From the NCBI RefSeq assembly GCF_000227135.1, contig NC_018254.1, forward strand, positions 643,490-707,489: DNA of 64,000 nucleotides, written 5' to 3'. How positions within the stretch are numbered: the first letter of the stretch is position 1; every line of letters starts with the position of its first letter. The DNA comes from Leishmania donovani. Its lineage: Eukaryota; Euglenozoa; Kinetoplastea; Trypanosomatida; Trypanosomatidae. The notes beneath the pieces are model-generated. The model searched no databases. It had not been told where the DNA came from and saw only the letters and a program-made list of their open reading frames with translations. Positions 1 through 10,334 of this stretch are shown in pieces. The translations under genes were made by a program, and so were the position numbers.

Positions 1-391
1 ACCGATGTGGCACGGTTGTTCCACCCTCCCTCCCTCCCTCCATGCACGCTGGCTCCTCATACCCTCTTCTGCACTACAACACACCCGTACAAAAACGTGT
101 GCGCATCGACACACACCGCCGTCAAACACGCGGCCTCCCTTCTTTTTTTGTGGCTCGCTTCTCACGTGAAGTCTTCCCCATACTCCGGTTCTTTTCTTCC
201 TTGTCCCCCTCCCCCTCCCCCTCCCCGTGTGTTGTGGTGCGTGGCCGCGCTCTACCCCTCCCCCCATCCCCTGCCCCCCTGGCACAACGCGACTCCGCTT
301 GAAATCTTCGCTCCTCCGTTGTCATCATCGCTTCGCCCACCCAGCGAGACAGTTTAGGCCACCACCACCACCACCACCTTCCCCAAGCACA
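1..391 (+). other. Intergenic/5' flank of eRF1
   Basis: No gene is visible. The stretch is pyrimidine-rich on the plus strand, with C/T blocks at about 25-42, 137-152 and 190-222 and a CAC repeat just before the eRF1 start. It most likely holds the intergenic region and the spliced-leader acceptor for the eRF1 mRNA. Confidence 0.6.
190..344 (+). promoter_or_regulatory. Putative trans-splice acceptor of eRF1
   Basis: A long polypyrimidine-rich stretch starts at about 190. It contains no AG dinucleotide until 343-344, which is the expected layout of a trypanosomatid spliced-leader acceptor. Use of this AG would give a 47-nt 5' UTR before the ATG at 392. This is inferred from sequence layout only. 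Confidence 0.45.
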
Positions 392-1753
392 ATGTCCGGC
401 GAGAAGGAGCTGACAGATGCGGAGAAGACCATTGAGCGGTACAAGGTCAAGAAGCTCATTCAGATGCTCGAATCCGCGCGTGGTATGGGTACTAGCGTGA
501 TCAGCGTGTACATGACGCCGAAGGAGCAGATTGCCGGCATGGTGGCGAAGCTCAACAACGAGTACGGCACGGCGTCGAACATCAAGTCTCACACAAACAA
601 GCTGAGCGTGCAGAGCGCCATCACGGCAGCCCTTGGCCGCCTCAAACAGATTCCGCGTGTGCCGGCGAACGGCCTGCTGCTGTACTCCGGCACCGTGATG
701 ACGGCCGACAACAAGGAGAAAAAGCTGACGCTTGATATTGAGCCCTTCAAGGCCGTCAGCCGCAGCCTCTACCTGTGCGACAACAAATTCCACACGGAAG
801 AGCTGCGCCGCATGCTCGAGTCGGACGACAAGTTCGGCTTCATTATCATGGACGGTAGCGGCTCCACCTTTGCAACGGTGTGCGGAGATGTCAAGGAGAA
901 ACTCGGCTCCTTCACGGTGGAGCTGCCGAAGAAGCACGGTCGTGGTGGTCAGAGTAAGAACCGTTTCGCGCGCATCCGTATGGAGCGGCGCCACAACTAC
1001 GTACGCAAGGTGGCCGAGACGGCGGTCAGCTACTTCATCACGAACGACCGCCCGAACGTGCGCGGTCTCGTGCTCGCCGGTTCAGCCGACTTCAAGGAGG
1101 TGCTCTTCCAATCCGACCTCTTCGACCCTCGTCTAAAGGAGGTAGTGGTGAAGATCGTCGATGTGGCGCATCCGGGTGATGTGGGGCTGAATCAGGCCAT
1201 CGACCTCTCCGCCGACGCTCTGTCCGGCGTCAAGCTGGTGCAAGAGAAGAAGCTGCTGCAAACGTTCTTCGACCAGATCGCGATGGACACGCAGCAGTAC
1301 TGCTTCGGTGTAAATGACACAATGCGCTGCCTGGAAGCGGGTGCGGTGGAGACGCTCATCTGTTTCGAGGACCTCCAGGTGAACCGGTACGTCATCATCA
1401 AGAACAAGGGCGCTGAGGACGAGGCGACCGAAATTCACCTCCTCACCGAGGCAGAAGCGAACAAGAAGAACATCCACGCCCACGAAGCTGGCAAGACGCA
1501 GAACGAGATCGAGTCGGAGAATTTTGTGGACTGGCTTGCCCAGAACTACCAAAAGTTCGGCTGCACCCTGGAGCTCATCAGCGACCGTAGCCAGGAGGGC
1601 ACGCAGCTCGTGCGCGGCTTCGGCGGCATTGGCGGCATCCTGCGCTACAAGATGGACGTCATGGCGCTCCGAGACCATGAGAAAAAAGAGGAGGATGACG
1701 ATCGCATCGCCGCGAACAACGAGGAGTTCGACTTCGACGACGACTTCATGTAA
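392..1753 (+). CDS. ERF1: Eukaryotic peptide chain release factor 1 (eRF1)
   Basis: Class I release factor that recognises all three stop codons in the ribosomal A site and triggers peptidyl-tRNA hydrolysis with eRF3. The 453-aa product has the family hallmarks at nearly the usual positions. The stop-codon-reading NIKS motif is at about residues 63-66, the YxCxxxF motif (YLCDNKF) at about 127-133, and the catalytic GGQ loop (GRGGQSKNRF) at about 185-187. The C-terminal domain ends in an acidic tail (FDFDDDFM), as expected for the eRF3-binding end. The open frame continues upstream to 227, but that extension is proline-rich UTR translation. The ATG at 392 begins MSGEKELTDAEKTIERYK and aligns with the family N-terminus. 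Length is close to other eRF1s (about 435-455 aa). No breaks are seen. It is transcribed toward the convergent strand-switch region. Confidence 0.97.
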   Translation: MSGEKELTDAEKTIERYKVKKLIQMLESARGMGTSVISVYMTPKEQIAGMVAKLNNEYGTASNIKSHTNKLSVQSAITAALGRLKQIPRVPANGLLLYSGTVMTADNKEKKLTLDIEPFKAVSRSLYLCDNKFHTEELRRMLESDDKFGFIIMDGSGSTFATVCGDVKEKLGSFTVELPKKHGRGGQSKNRFARIRMERRHNYVRKVAETAVSYFITNDRPNVRGLVLAGSADFKEVLFQSDLFDPRLKEVVVKIVDVAHPGDVGLNQAIDLSADALSGVKLVQEKKLLQTFFDQIAMDTQQYCFGVNDTMRCLEAGAVETLICFEDLQVNRYVIIKNKGAEDEATEIHLLTEAEANKKNIHAHEAGKTQNEIESENFVDWLAQNYQKFGCTLELISDRSQEGTQLVRGFGGIGGILRYKMDVMALRDHEKKEEDDDRIAANNEEFDFDDDFM

Positions 1754-3049
1754 GCTTCAGCCCTTTGCCTCGTCTACCCTCTGAAGAGGGGGACGGACGG
1801 GCGCGTCAACGTATGTGTGTGTGTGTGTGTGTGCGGTGCGTGGCGGTAGTTGCCACCAAAGAGGGGGCGTGGGGCTGGGTGATGAACGGCAGGATCGAAG
1901 AGAAGGTGCTTGCTCAATCTCTATCTCTGTATGTGACAGCCTGTGGCTCCCTCGCCTCTCTTCTTCTCGCCCGCGCACGGGCCGTACTCGACTCATGGCT
2001 CTTCCGGCTGCTGTTTTGCGTTTGCACGCGTCAGGCGTGCTTGATGCCGCGCTGTCGCCCTTCTTTCGACATTGTGTGCATGTGCGTGTCCACTTCTTCA
2101 TCATGCCCTCGCGCCTGTGTGCAGCTGTGCGCACTGGTGGGTCTTCCTTGTTGCTGGGTGTTGCGTGGGGGGTGGCGGTTCAGCGCCGACGGCGGCATTC
2201 CTCCGTGTCTGCCACACAGCACGCACTTCATCGTGCCCGCATCTGTGTGTCATCATACGGTGCAAGACACCGAGGGGGTAATGCAAGGGGGGCGAGGGAG
2301 AGGAGGGATGGGAGAGAGAGGGGGGAGGAGGGGTCGCAGCCCGGAGGTTCTTTGCAATCAACAAAGTGGAACACGAGTGCGAAGGGGGAAGATGACGAAG
2401 CGCCCGTGACGAAGAGAATGCGGCGAGACCGAACGCAATACAAACGCGCGCTCGTCATTCATGATGCTTCTCGTCACCGCCGCTCTCTCTCTGTATGTTT
2501 TCCCTCCCTCCCTCCCCCATCCGCTCGTGTCTTCAGTGCCATTCAATGTACTCTTCGAGTTTAAGGTGGTGATTAACACAACAACGAAAAAGAAGGCAAT
2601 TAATGAGTCTAACTAACGTGCTACTGCACGTGAGCGAAGTGCAAAGCCATAAACAAGCAAAAGGGGTTCACGGAACGGTGATTACGATAAGCGGCCACAA
2701 GGTGAATGATGTGCACACACGCTTGGGTGCATCAGAGCAAGGTTGTGTGAACTCTGTAGAGAGGCGGCGCGTGGCTTGCGCGGTTCTGTGTTGGGCCGCA
2801 TTCGTATCGATGTATGCGTGTGTGTGTGTGTGTGTGTGTTGCGTGCTCCACCCCGTAATGCAGCTCCGCTTTGCTGTCTTGGGGTTCCTCTCTTCCTCCC
2901 TCCCTCCCTGTCTCTATCCCCGGGCTCCCCGTGTTCGCCGCCGCCTGCCCCCCCCCCTCCCCCATTTTTGCCGCCTCAACCGAGCGAAACTCATCTCGGC
3001 AATACCGACTGGCTACACCGGGTCTGAAGCCAGCGTTGCGCGTCCTCTA

Positions 3050-4150
3050 CCTAGTCAGGAAGAAGTGGGTGCTGAAGGTGGCGGATCCGCAGAACATACT
3101 GTGAGGGATGGCCGACCTCCACGCCACCAATGGCGCCACTCGGGGATCTCCTTAAGGAGAAGTCCCTCGTCACCGTCGGTGCGTCGTTCGGCGCCGCTGC
3201 CATGCAGTTCGCTCACTTTGGCAAGTGAGGAGCGCGTCCCGACGTGTCCGGGGGCGTTGCGAAAGGAGGAGAGCTCCGCTGGCGTCAGCGAAGAGATTGC
3301 TGCAGCCGAGAAGGGCGAAGCTGCTCTTGTGGGTTCCAGGGCTCCACTTTGCGCCGTCTACCCTCGGCGTCCCGGGGTGCCATCAAGCGTCTAACACTAT
3401 CAAGACCTCCCTCTCCTGTACGCCAGCGAATGAGCAAAGGGCCGTCGTTTTCTGCGCCGCGCACTTGCACCGGAAGTTTGTCTCTCCCGCGCCGCATTCC
3501 TCTTCGTATCAGCACTGTGAACACACTTCCCAGGGGAGGGGGCACATGAGGTTCGCTTCGATCTGCATGCGGCCACTCACGAACTCGGTGCATCCAGGGG
3601 CCCATCATCGGGCTAGAGGACTTCCTCTCCGACCGCAACAAAACTTCCACGAACTTCAGCGAGCACATAGCTGCCGCCGAGGTGCTGGCGTCCGAGACTG
3701 ACATCTTCGCCGACGACTCCCTTGGCACGTCACACCGTGCGATTGCGATACGGGTGGAGCTTCCGAGGCTGCCGCTGCGCCGTGCGGCGGGTGATTTGAT
3801 AGAGCGGGGGTTGGCCTTCTACTCGAAGCTGTTGCGCGAGCCAGCACCGGCCGCAGGCGGTGCTGATTGGCAGCAGCGACATTGCACGCAAGTCGCGCCT
3901 TATCCGGAGCCTCGCGAAGCTCGTGCACCGCCATCTTTGTGTCCGGTGTCGTCGCCCTCACTTTCCTCGTTGCACGTGGCTACCAGGCTCTCAAAGAGTA
4001 CGAGCCGGACGAGAGGAAGAACGATGTATCAACGTGGCCAGCACCCTGTTGTCAAGCTCCTTTATGGGGCGGGACTGCTCGGCGTCGTCGCAGTCGTGCT
4101 CGCAATATGCGGCCGAGCTTCTCCGGATTTTGCCGTAAAGCGGCATTGAT
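3050..4150 (+). pseudogene. Possible decayed protein-coding gene, family not recognised
   Basis: Short coding-like runs follow one another on the plus strand in different frames and are broken by stops. A run starting at the ATG at 3131 (MAPLGDLLKEKSLVTVGASF...) ends after 32 codons. A second near 3250-3390 contains VSEEIAAAEKGEAALVG. A third near 3600-3850 contains DFLSDRNKTSTNF and EVLASETDIFADDSLG. A fourth near 3930-4020 contains a hydrophobic segment (AIFVSGVVALTFLVARGY) followed by QALKEYEPDERKN. The runs are acidic/basic mixed and unlike the low-complexity UTR translations around them. Together they suggest one membrane-protein gene broken by several frameshifts. Alternatively this is an old mobile-element relic or chance. 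I cannot name the parent family. Confidence 0.35.
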
Positions 4151-4271
4151 ATAGTGCTGTCAATCGACCATGTCGTCGTTAGACCCCCCCCCCGGATACA
4201 GGTCTGCGCTAAAGGGCACGCACACTCCAGGACGGCGCCACGCTCCCGTGTAGGAGCTGGCTTCCCCATTC

Positions 4272-4606
4272 ATGCCTCCCGACATATACAGCGTCGACGG
4301 CGGCTCCACCCCCTCTCGGCACCTTTGGGCAGGGGCACCGACGGTCGGCGTATACGAGCTCATTACGTGGGCACCGTCGGTGGTGACGGTGCCGGCCGCA
4401 CTCCCCGAGACCGTAACGTACCAGGTCTTCCAGCATCTTTCCGAGCCGCTGCACCGAATCGTCAGTACGAACGTACAGCAAGCAACAGGCCGGTGCGGAT
4501 GGCGTGTCGCGGTCGCTGCTGCACGCACGAGGCGCCGCTGTGCACGATCCCGCAAAACAAGGCCGTGTGCCGCGAGTCGAACAAGTTGTGCGGGGCGACA
4601 GGATGA
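4272..4606 (+). pseudogene. Possible second coding relic, family not recognised
   Basis: A plus-strand frame opens at the ATG at 4272 (MPPDIYSVDGGSTPSRHLW...). It reads through about 75 codons of ordinary-looking protein, including YELITWAPSVVTVPAALPET and YQVFQHLSEPLHRIV. It then becomes arginine-rich, while another frame looks more natural up to a stop near 4606. This pattern suggests a frameshifted remnant, perhaps the far end of the same decayed gene as 3050-4150. It is not a CDS I would defend as functional. Confidence 0.25.
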
Positions 4607-5620
4607 GCGAGTAGAGTCGCTCCTGTCGTATTGGTGTATGCGCGTGCGTGCTGCCCATCAGCAGCGCTGCGCTTTGTGTGTCATGAGCTTCCATCTCCAC
4701 ATGCATCATGGGGTGGTGCTAGGGTGGTAGGTTCGGGCTGAGAAGAGAGGCGGTAAATGCCGAGAGACGAGGTACGCGGTGACAAATATGGCGTTCGCGT
4801 CTTTCTGGGGAGGGGCATCGCCACGGCGAACCGCGCTGTCCGCTCACTCGGCTTCTTTGTCCAGTGACTCCTCTCTCCCTTCTCTTTCCTTTTTGCTTGA
4901 CGGCATGTCTGCTTTTACATCTTCTACCATAATCGTCGCTCGTTACTCGTTTTTTGTTGTTATGTTTCTCTTCACCCGTGTCTGCTCGCAGCGTTTCAGA
5001 TTGCCAGCAATGTGCACCCCCCCTCCCCTTCCGACTGCACACCGCCACACGACTTCAGAGAATTCCAGAAAGCACGGGAGGAGGCAAGACTGCGAGGAAA
5101 ACGACGAGCACAACTAACACGCGCACGAAGTTGGCGCGGTAACCTGACGCCGTGTTATCGCCCGTGCTCGTTAGTATGCGAGGCGTACGAGAGAGGCTCT
5201 TTCCGAGTGCCGTTCCAACAGGCCGTTGCGCCGTAGCAAGCCCCATGTCCATGGAGACGCAAGAAGCGCACCCACACACATGTGTGTCCCCCTCCTCCCT
5301 CCTCAAATTCGCCTCCCTCTTTCTGTGCTCTTCCACATCGACTCCGCGTGCGCAGTTGCAGCCGCCTTCTCTTTTTTTTCTGTCGCTGCTCCTCAACAAC
5401 ATCGCAGAAAAACAACCAACCAACCGAGCATCAAAGCCTCTTCCCACCCCACCCCCTCTCTCCCCTTCCTTTCCCCACTTCGCGGTTTGTTTGCCTGAAC
5501 TCTCAGCCTGTTCAGTGTTACTCCGTAGTCTTGGCGTTTTCCCTTTTCACCTCCGCCCCACCCTGGGTTTTCCTTTTTGTGCATATTTGCGTTAGTTAAC
5601 CACTGAAGTCAGTACACAGC

Positions 5621-5667
5621 TGTCCCCATCCCCATCCCTTTTTTTTTTCTTCCTACTACACAATAAG
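5621..5667 (+). promoter_or_regulatory. Putative trans-splice acceptor of BAR-protein gene
   Basis: A C/T-rich tract with a run of ten or more T residues around 5640 is followed by the first AG at 5666-5667. This would leave a 131-nt 5' UTR before the ATG at 5799. Another pyrimidine block at about 5440-5505 followed by AG at 5507-5508 is an alternative. Confidence 0.4.
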
Positions 5668-5798
5668 CTCTGGCCTGCACGCCGTCACTGCGGCGTCTAC
5701 ACACACTGCATTCTCATCAGCATTCTCCCTGTGAAACTGTTCCTCCCGTTCTCTATCATTGTTTATTGCCTTTCTCCACCCACCACCAAACAGCAACA

Positions 5799-6818
5799 AT
5801 GCCGCTCTGCGCCAGCATCCCCGCGACGGTCGACACCGACACGAACACCCGCGCTCTCTACCTGGATGATTTGGACAAGTGCATGAAGAACTTCAACAGT
5901 GCCCTCGCGTCCACCATGAACGCGTACCAAAACCTCCTCACCGCGTTTGATCAGGTGGCGCAGGTGTACGGCAACGTCGCCCAGGAGTGCGGGGATGAGG
6001 TGCGCAAGCCGGTTGGCGAATTCCGCGACGGGATGCGCGATCTCAAGGACAAAGGTGGTTTCGAGACGTTCAACCACGAGATCCACGTGGGCACGATTGC
6101 TGTAATGGAGCCGGTGAAATTGGACCTGAAGAAGGCGCTCAAGTCGCTCAAGTTCCTGAGGCTGAAGCAGAAGGAGTACGACACCGTTCGCTACGAGCTG
6201 GAGCAGACCGAGAAGTCGTACGCGAAGAAGAACAAGCCCTTGGTAGCGAGCAACAGCTACAAGAAGACGCTCGCAAAGCGAGATAAGGTGAAGGCGTCGT
6301 ACGATGCGAGTCGCGAGGCCTTTGGCGACGAGATGAACGCACTGCAGGCTACGACCAAGTCCGTTCTGCTCCAGTCCCTCAACAACTACCTCCACTGCAC
6401 GGCCGCTTTTTGTGGACAACTGGAGGCAACCATGGACGGCTACCGCACCGACGTGGACCACCATGGCAGCACCACGTTTGCAAACGACCAAATGGACAAG
6501 CTGAAGGAGAAAGCCGAAGCCGAGTCGATGGCGCGGCGCGCGCAGCGCAAGAACGAGGCGTCGAACCCGTTCCAGACTGGAAACGATGTCACATCGAACA
6601 ACAGCCACCGCAACTTGCCTTCGGTTGATGATGGCCTCTACCAAAAGAAGGATTCGCTGGTGGACACTGAGAGCGCCAACCGCTACCCCAACGCTGAACT
6701 TGCGCCGCCGATGCAGAACGGCGGTGACGACTTCACGCTGAGGGAGCAGTATGAGAACGAGGCGCCCGGCGATGCCGATGCCGTGAACCCGCTCGTTGAC
6801 GCAAACGACGACGAGTGA
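5799..6818 (+). CDS. BAR-domain protein (amphiphysin/Rvs-like)
   Basis: Predicted 339-aa cytosolic, membrane-curvature-sensing protein. The first ~230 residues are rich in long amphipathic helices (for example DDLDKCMKNFNSALASTMNAY, KSLKFLRLKQKEYDTVRYEL). They have the spacing and the Y/F-rich heptads of a BAR domain. Features typical of the Rvs161/amphiphysin class include the basic stretch EKSYAKKNKPLVASNSYKK. The last ~110 residues are polar and acidic and carry an NPF tripeptide (EASNPFQTG), which in other eukaryotes binds EH-domain endocytic adaptors. No SH3 domain or transmembrane segment is present. The likely role is in endocytosis at the flagellar pocket, which is inference. The ATG at 5799 starts MPLCASIPATVDTD. 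The open frame begins slightly earlier, but without an ATG. It is the last plus-strand gene before the strand switch. Confidence 0.75.
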   Translation: MPLCASIPATVDTDTNTRALYLDDLDKCMKNFNSALASTMNAYQNLLTAFDQVAQVYGNVAQECGDEVRKPVGEFRDGMRDLKDKGGFETFNHEIHVGTIAVMEPVKLDLKKALKSLKFLRLKQKEYDTVRYELEQTEKSYAKKNKPLVASNSYKKTLAKRDKVKASYDASREAFGDEMNALQATTKSVLLQSLNNYLHCTAAFCGQLEATMDGYRTDVDHHGSTTFANDQMDKLKEKAEAESMARRAQRKNEASNPFQTGNDVTSNNSHRNLPSVDDGLYQKKDSLVDTESANRYPNAELAPPMQNGGDDFTLREQYENEAPGDADAVNPLVDANDDE

Positions 6819-8491
6819 GTGACGAAACGACAAACGTGTGCGACCTCTAATACACAACTCGGCCCCTCCTCAGCGGCACTCCCCTCCTCTCCCCTCCCCT
6901 CCCCCTTTCGGTGTGTTCCTTCTCTAGTAGATTGCTTGCTTGTCCGTCTGCAGTCTCCTACACAGGTCTTTGCACATACGCGCAAACGCCGCCGGGACCT
7001 GCGGTGCAGGCTGAGCGAGTGTATGTGCATGTATATATGTGTGTGCGTGCGTGCGTTTCCTTCAACGGGCAGCGCACTGCCGTCCTCGTGGAAATTGCTT
7101 GCATTTGCAGGTAAAAGCATGCATATGGATTATTCAAGCCTGTTTACGTTGTCGCGTGTGTTTCCACCTTTCCTCACCACCCCCGATGAGCTCGGTTCGT
7201 TCCGTTTGTTTTTCGCGCCTACGCACTCCCCCTCCGCCACACGCACACACACACTCGTTTTTTTTTTTTCGCTCTTTCGTCCTTCTCTTTGTCACCTACG
7301 ATCCTTTTTTTTTCTGTTTGTTTGTTTCGCAGAGCGAACGCGTCACTAGGGTTCGCCATCCGTTGTTTTCATAGTGGAGGGGAGAAGGATGGAAGGTTGC
7401 TTCCGTTACCAGGGAGGTTGGGAGGAGGGCAACGAAGCGTCTTGGTGCGGGAGACCCGCCAGACCCTGAGAACGCGCGCCCTCTGTCGCCGCGTGTCTTC
7501 CTCGCCCCCCCCCTTTTTTCTTTTTGACCCTTATTGTTTTCGAGTGAACTGCCTCTCTCATTTTTCTGTTGTCGTTTCGCATGTATGTAGCCCACCTCCA
7601 CGAAGGCCTTGAAGAAGCACACAAGAAGAAACAAAAAAAGAAAAAAGGAAAGCAATGAAAGCGAAGAGCACGAACATCTGCTGCCGCTGCTGCTGTTGTT
7701 GTCGTGTGTGTGTGTGCCTGCTGATTTCATCTGGCGGTATTGCTGTTGTGACTGACATGGCGCGCTGCACCACGAGCGGCGCGTGGGAGACCGACATCAT
7801 CACCGATGGTGCACGTCAACGCACACGCTTCTCTTCCCACCGCCACACGCACACATACACACTATAGTGAAGTACCAGTCTTTTTCTCTCGTGTCACTTA
7901 CATCATTCATCCTGATCATGCGGGTCGCCGTGAAGGATGGGCGGCCGACGACGACAAGCATTGGCGTACAAGTGCAGCCGGGCAAGCGAGAAGAGAACGC
8001 TACTAGAGAAGCGTGCACGCCTGGCCTTTGTCACCTCCATGCGATGCGCTGTCACGCTCGGCGTTATCATGTATTTACAAATGTTGTTGTCGCTGTTGTT
8101 GTCGCCTCTGTTCTCTCGTTTTTTTTTTCGTTTTCGTACATAACTTCTCCCCAGCACCACCATCACCACCCCCTGGTCTTTCTGTTCTACTTACGTATAT
8201 GCATACAGACTCAACACCGTTGTCTGGCACAGTGATACGCGCCCAGGGTCATCTGTGAATGTGGCTGTCTTGCATGCCGCAGAAGCACTCCACGTGCGAC
8301 TTTACTTCGGCACGCTAGTGCCGAGAAGCGAGTACATGGGAAGCTATGATTTTGTTGTCTGCGGGCTTGAAAGACCCACAGAAACAACAGCACCAACCCG
8401 TGCTAGTTACCCAGCCGCGCGTGGCAATCCCAGTCGGCTGTGCTGTGCTTGCCGCCCCTCTTCCTCTCCCCCCCTCCTCCTCGTGCGCGTT

Positions 8492-8763
8492 ATACACACA
8501 CACGCACATACACATACACACGTGCGCATCTATGTAACCGGAACCATCGACACCACTCTCCTCCTCCTGCATCTCCCTCTCCTCCCCTTTGCCATCCTTA
8601 CCAGGAAACGGCCTGCAGCTCGCTGTCTCAGCCTTTGCCCTGCCAGTCTTCCGTTTTTCGTAGCACCTCCGCTACGCATTCTCAGACATCGCCAGCGCTC
8701 GCTAAAGGTGTCGCCAGGAACTCGGCGGCGAAGGGAAAAGAGATGCGCTACCACACACGAGCG
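8492..8763 (+). repeat. 272-bp direct duplicate, left copy at assembly gap
   Basis: This 272-bp segment ends exactly where the first run of N begins. It recurs almost base for base at 8863-9134, which starts exactly where the N run ends. Two single-base differences are visible (gca/gcg and gcc/gca changes). Its position suggests two overlapping contig ends placed side by side rather than a true duplication. Confidence 0.85.
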
Positions 8764-8862
8764 NNNNNNNNNNNNNNNNNNNNNNNNNNNNNNNNNNNNN
8801 NNNNNNNNNNNNNNNNNNNNNNNNNNNNNNNNNNNNNNNNNNNNNNNNNNNNNNNNNNNNNN
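8764..8862. other. Assembly gap (99 N)
   Basis: Run of 99 unknown bases. Its flanks are the same 272-bp sequence, so this is probably a placeholder between overlapping contigs. Confidence 0.95.
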
Positions 8863-9134
8863 ATACACACACACGCACATACACATACACACGTGCGCAT
8901 CTATGTAACCGGAACCATCGACACCACTCTCCTCCTCCTGCGTCTCCCTCTCCTCCCCTTTGCCATCCTTACCAGGAAACGGCCTGCAGCTCGCTGTCTC
9001 AGCCTTTGCCCTGCCAGTCTTCCGTTTTTCGTAGCACCTCCGCTACGCATTCTCAGACATCGCCAGCGCTCGCTAAAGGTGTCGCAAGGAACTCGGCGGC
9101 GAAGGGAAAAGAGATGCGCTACCACACACGAGCG
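8863..9134 (+). repeat. 272-bp direct duplicate, right copy at assembly gap
   Basis: Near-identical second copy of 8492-8763, starting at the first base after the N run. The sequence after 9134 is unique and presumably continues the true chromosome. Confidence 0.85.
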
Positions 9135-9536
9135 TTTGAGCTACTCCAAGTAGATCTGTCCTCGTGCCGACAGCCATGTGATGCTCCATAAACGAATGGC
9201 GGGAATAATCACTGGCTTGCCGCGGTGAAGCACCACTGCCTTCTCCTCCCCCGTCTTCGCCGAAGACGGGCGCGTCACCTTACCTGGTCAAACGTGCGGA
9301 GCTGACGTTACATCCTTGGATGGACCTTAAAAGGCCGAAGTCTCTTGCTCAGGCAGAACCAAGACGGCAAAGAACCGCGGCGCTTTCCCCCTCGTATCGC
9401 CGATCGCGGTATGTCCCCTTTTTGCGCTGAAGACAAAAAGGCCGAGCGCGCCCAAACTGTCGGATCTGTCGCCATACGGGGCTGCAGGGGGCGAAAGACT
9501 GGAGCCCTTCAACTGGAACGCTTTCCCGGACACCCC
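9135..9536. other. Gene-free segment with perfect inverted repeat
   Basis: No gene is recognised. The composition is balanced and unlike the surrounding UTR-type sequence. A perfect 10-bp inverted repeat with a single central base lies at 9250-9270 (arms cccgtcttcg and cgaagacggg). The segment may be the edge of the degenerate element that continues beyond the next gap. Confidence 0.4.
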
Positions 9537-10334
9537 NNNNNNNNNNNNNNNNNNNNNNNNNNNNNNNNNNNNNNNNNNNNNNNNNNNNNNNNNNNNNNNN
9601 NNNNNNNNNNNNNNNNNNNNNNNNNNNNNNNNNNNNNNNNNNNNNNNNNNNNNNNNNNNNNNNNNNNNNNNNNNNNNNNNNNNNNNNNNNNNNNNNNNNN
9701 NNNNNNNNNNNNNNNNNNNNNNNNNNNNNNNNNNNNNNNNNNNNNNNNNNNNNNNNNNNNNNNNNNNNNNNNNNNNNNNNNNNNNNNNNNNNNNNNNNNN
9801 NNNNNNNNNNNNNNNNNNNNNNNNNNNNNNNNNNNNNNNNNNNNNNNNNNNNNNNNNNNNNNNNNNNNNNNNNNNNNNNNNNNNNNNNNNNNNNNNNNNN
9901 NNNNNNNNNNNNNNNNNNNNNNNNNNNNNNNNNNNNNNNNNNNNNNNNNNNNNNNNNNNNNNNNNNNNNNNNNNNNNNNNNNNNNNNNNNNNNNNNNNNN
10001 NNNNNNNNNNNNNNNNNNNNNNNNNNNNNNNNNNNNNNNNNNNNNNNNNNNNNNNNNNNNNNNNNNNNNNNNNNNNNNNNNNNNNNNNNNNNNNNNNNNN
10101 NNNNNNNNNNNNNNNNNNNNNNNNNNNNNNNNNNNNNNNNNNNNNNNNNNNNNNNNNNNNNNNNNNNNNNNNNNNNNNNNNNNNNNNNNNNNNNNNNNNN
10201 NNNNNNNNNNNNNNNNNNNNNNNNNNNNNNNNNNNNNNNNNNNNNNNNNNNNNNNNNNNNNNNNNNNNNNNNNNNNNNNNNNNNNNNNNNNNNNNNNNNN
10301 NNNNNNNNNNNNNNNNNNNNNNNNNNNNNNNNNN
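9537..10334. other. Assembly gap (798 N)
   Basis: Run of 798 unknown bases bounded on the right by the first visible copy of a 402-bp-period tandem repeat. More repeat units may be hidden in the gap. Confidence 0.95.

Larger units (their letters stand above)
1754..5798. other. Intergenic region between eRF1 and BAR-protein gene
   Basis: About 4 kb with no intact gene. It begins with the eRF1 3' UTR, with (TG)10 at 1814-1833 and a (GT)n at 2818-2839. From about 3050 to 4610 the base composition becomes gene-like and short coding-like runs appear in shifting frames (see the pseudogene entries). From about 4740 to 5798 it returns to UTR-type sequence with pyrimidine blocks that lead into the next gene. 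Confidence 0.6.

Noticed and set aside
227..391. In-frame N-terminal extension of eRF1
   Set aside because: Translates to Pro-rich UTR sequence with no family match and lies across the likely trans-splice acceptor. The ATG at 392 matches eRF1.
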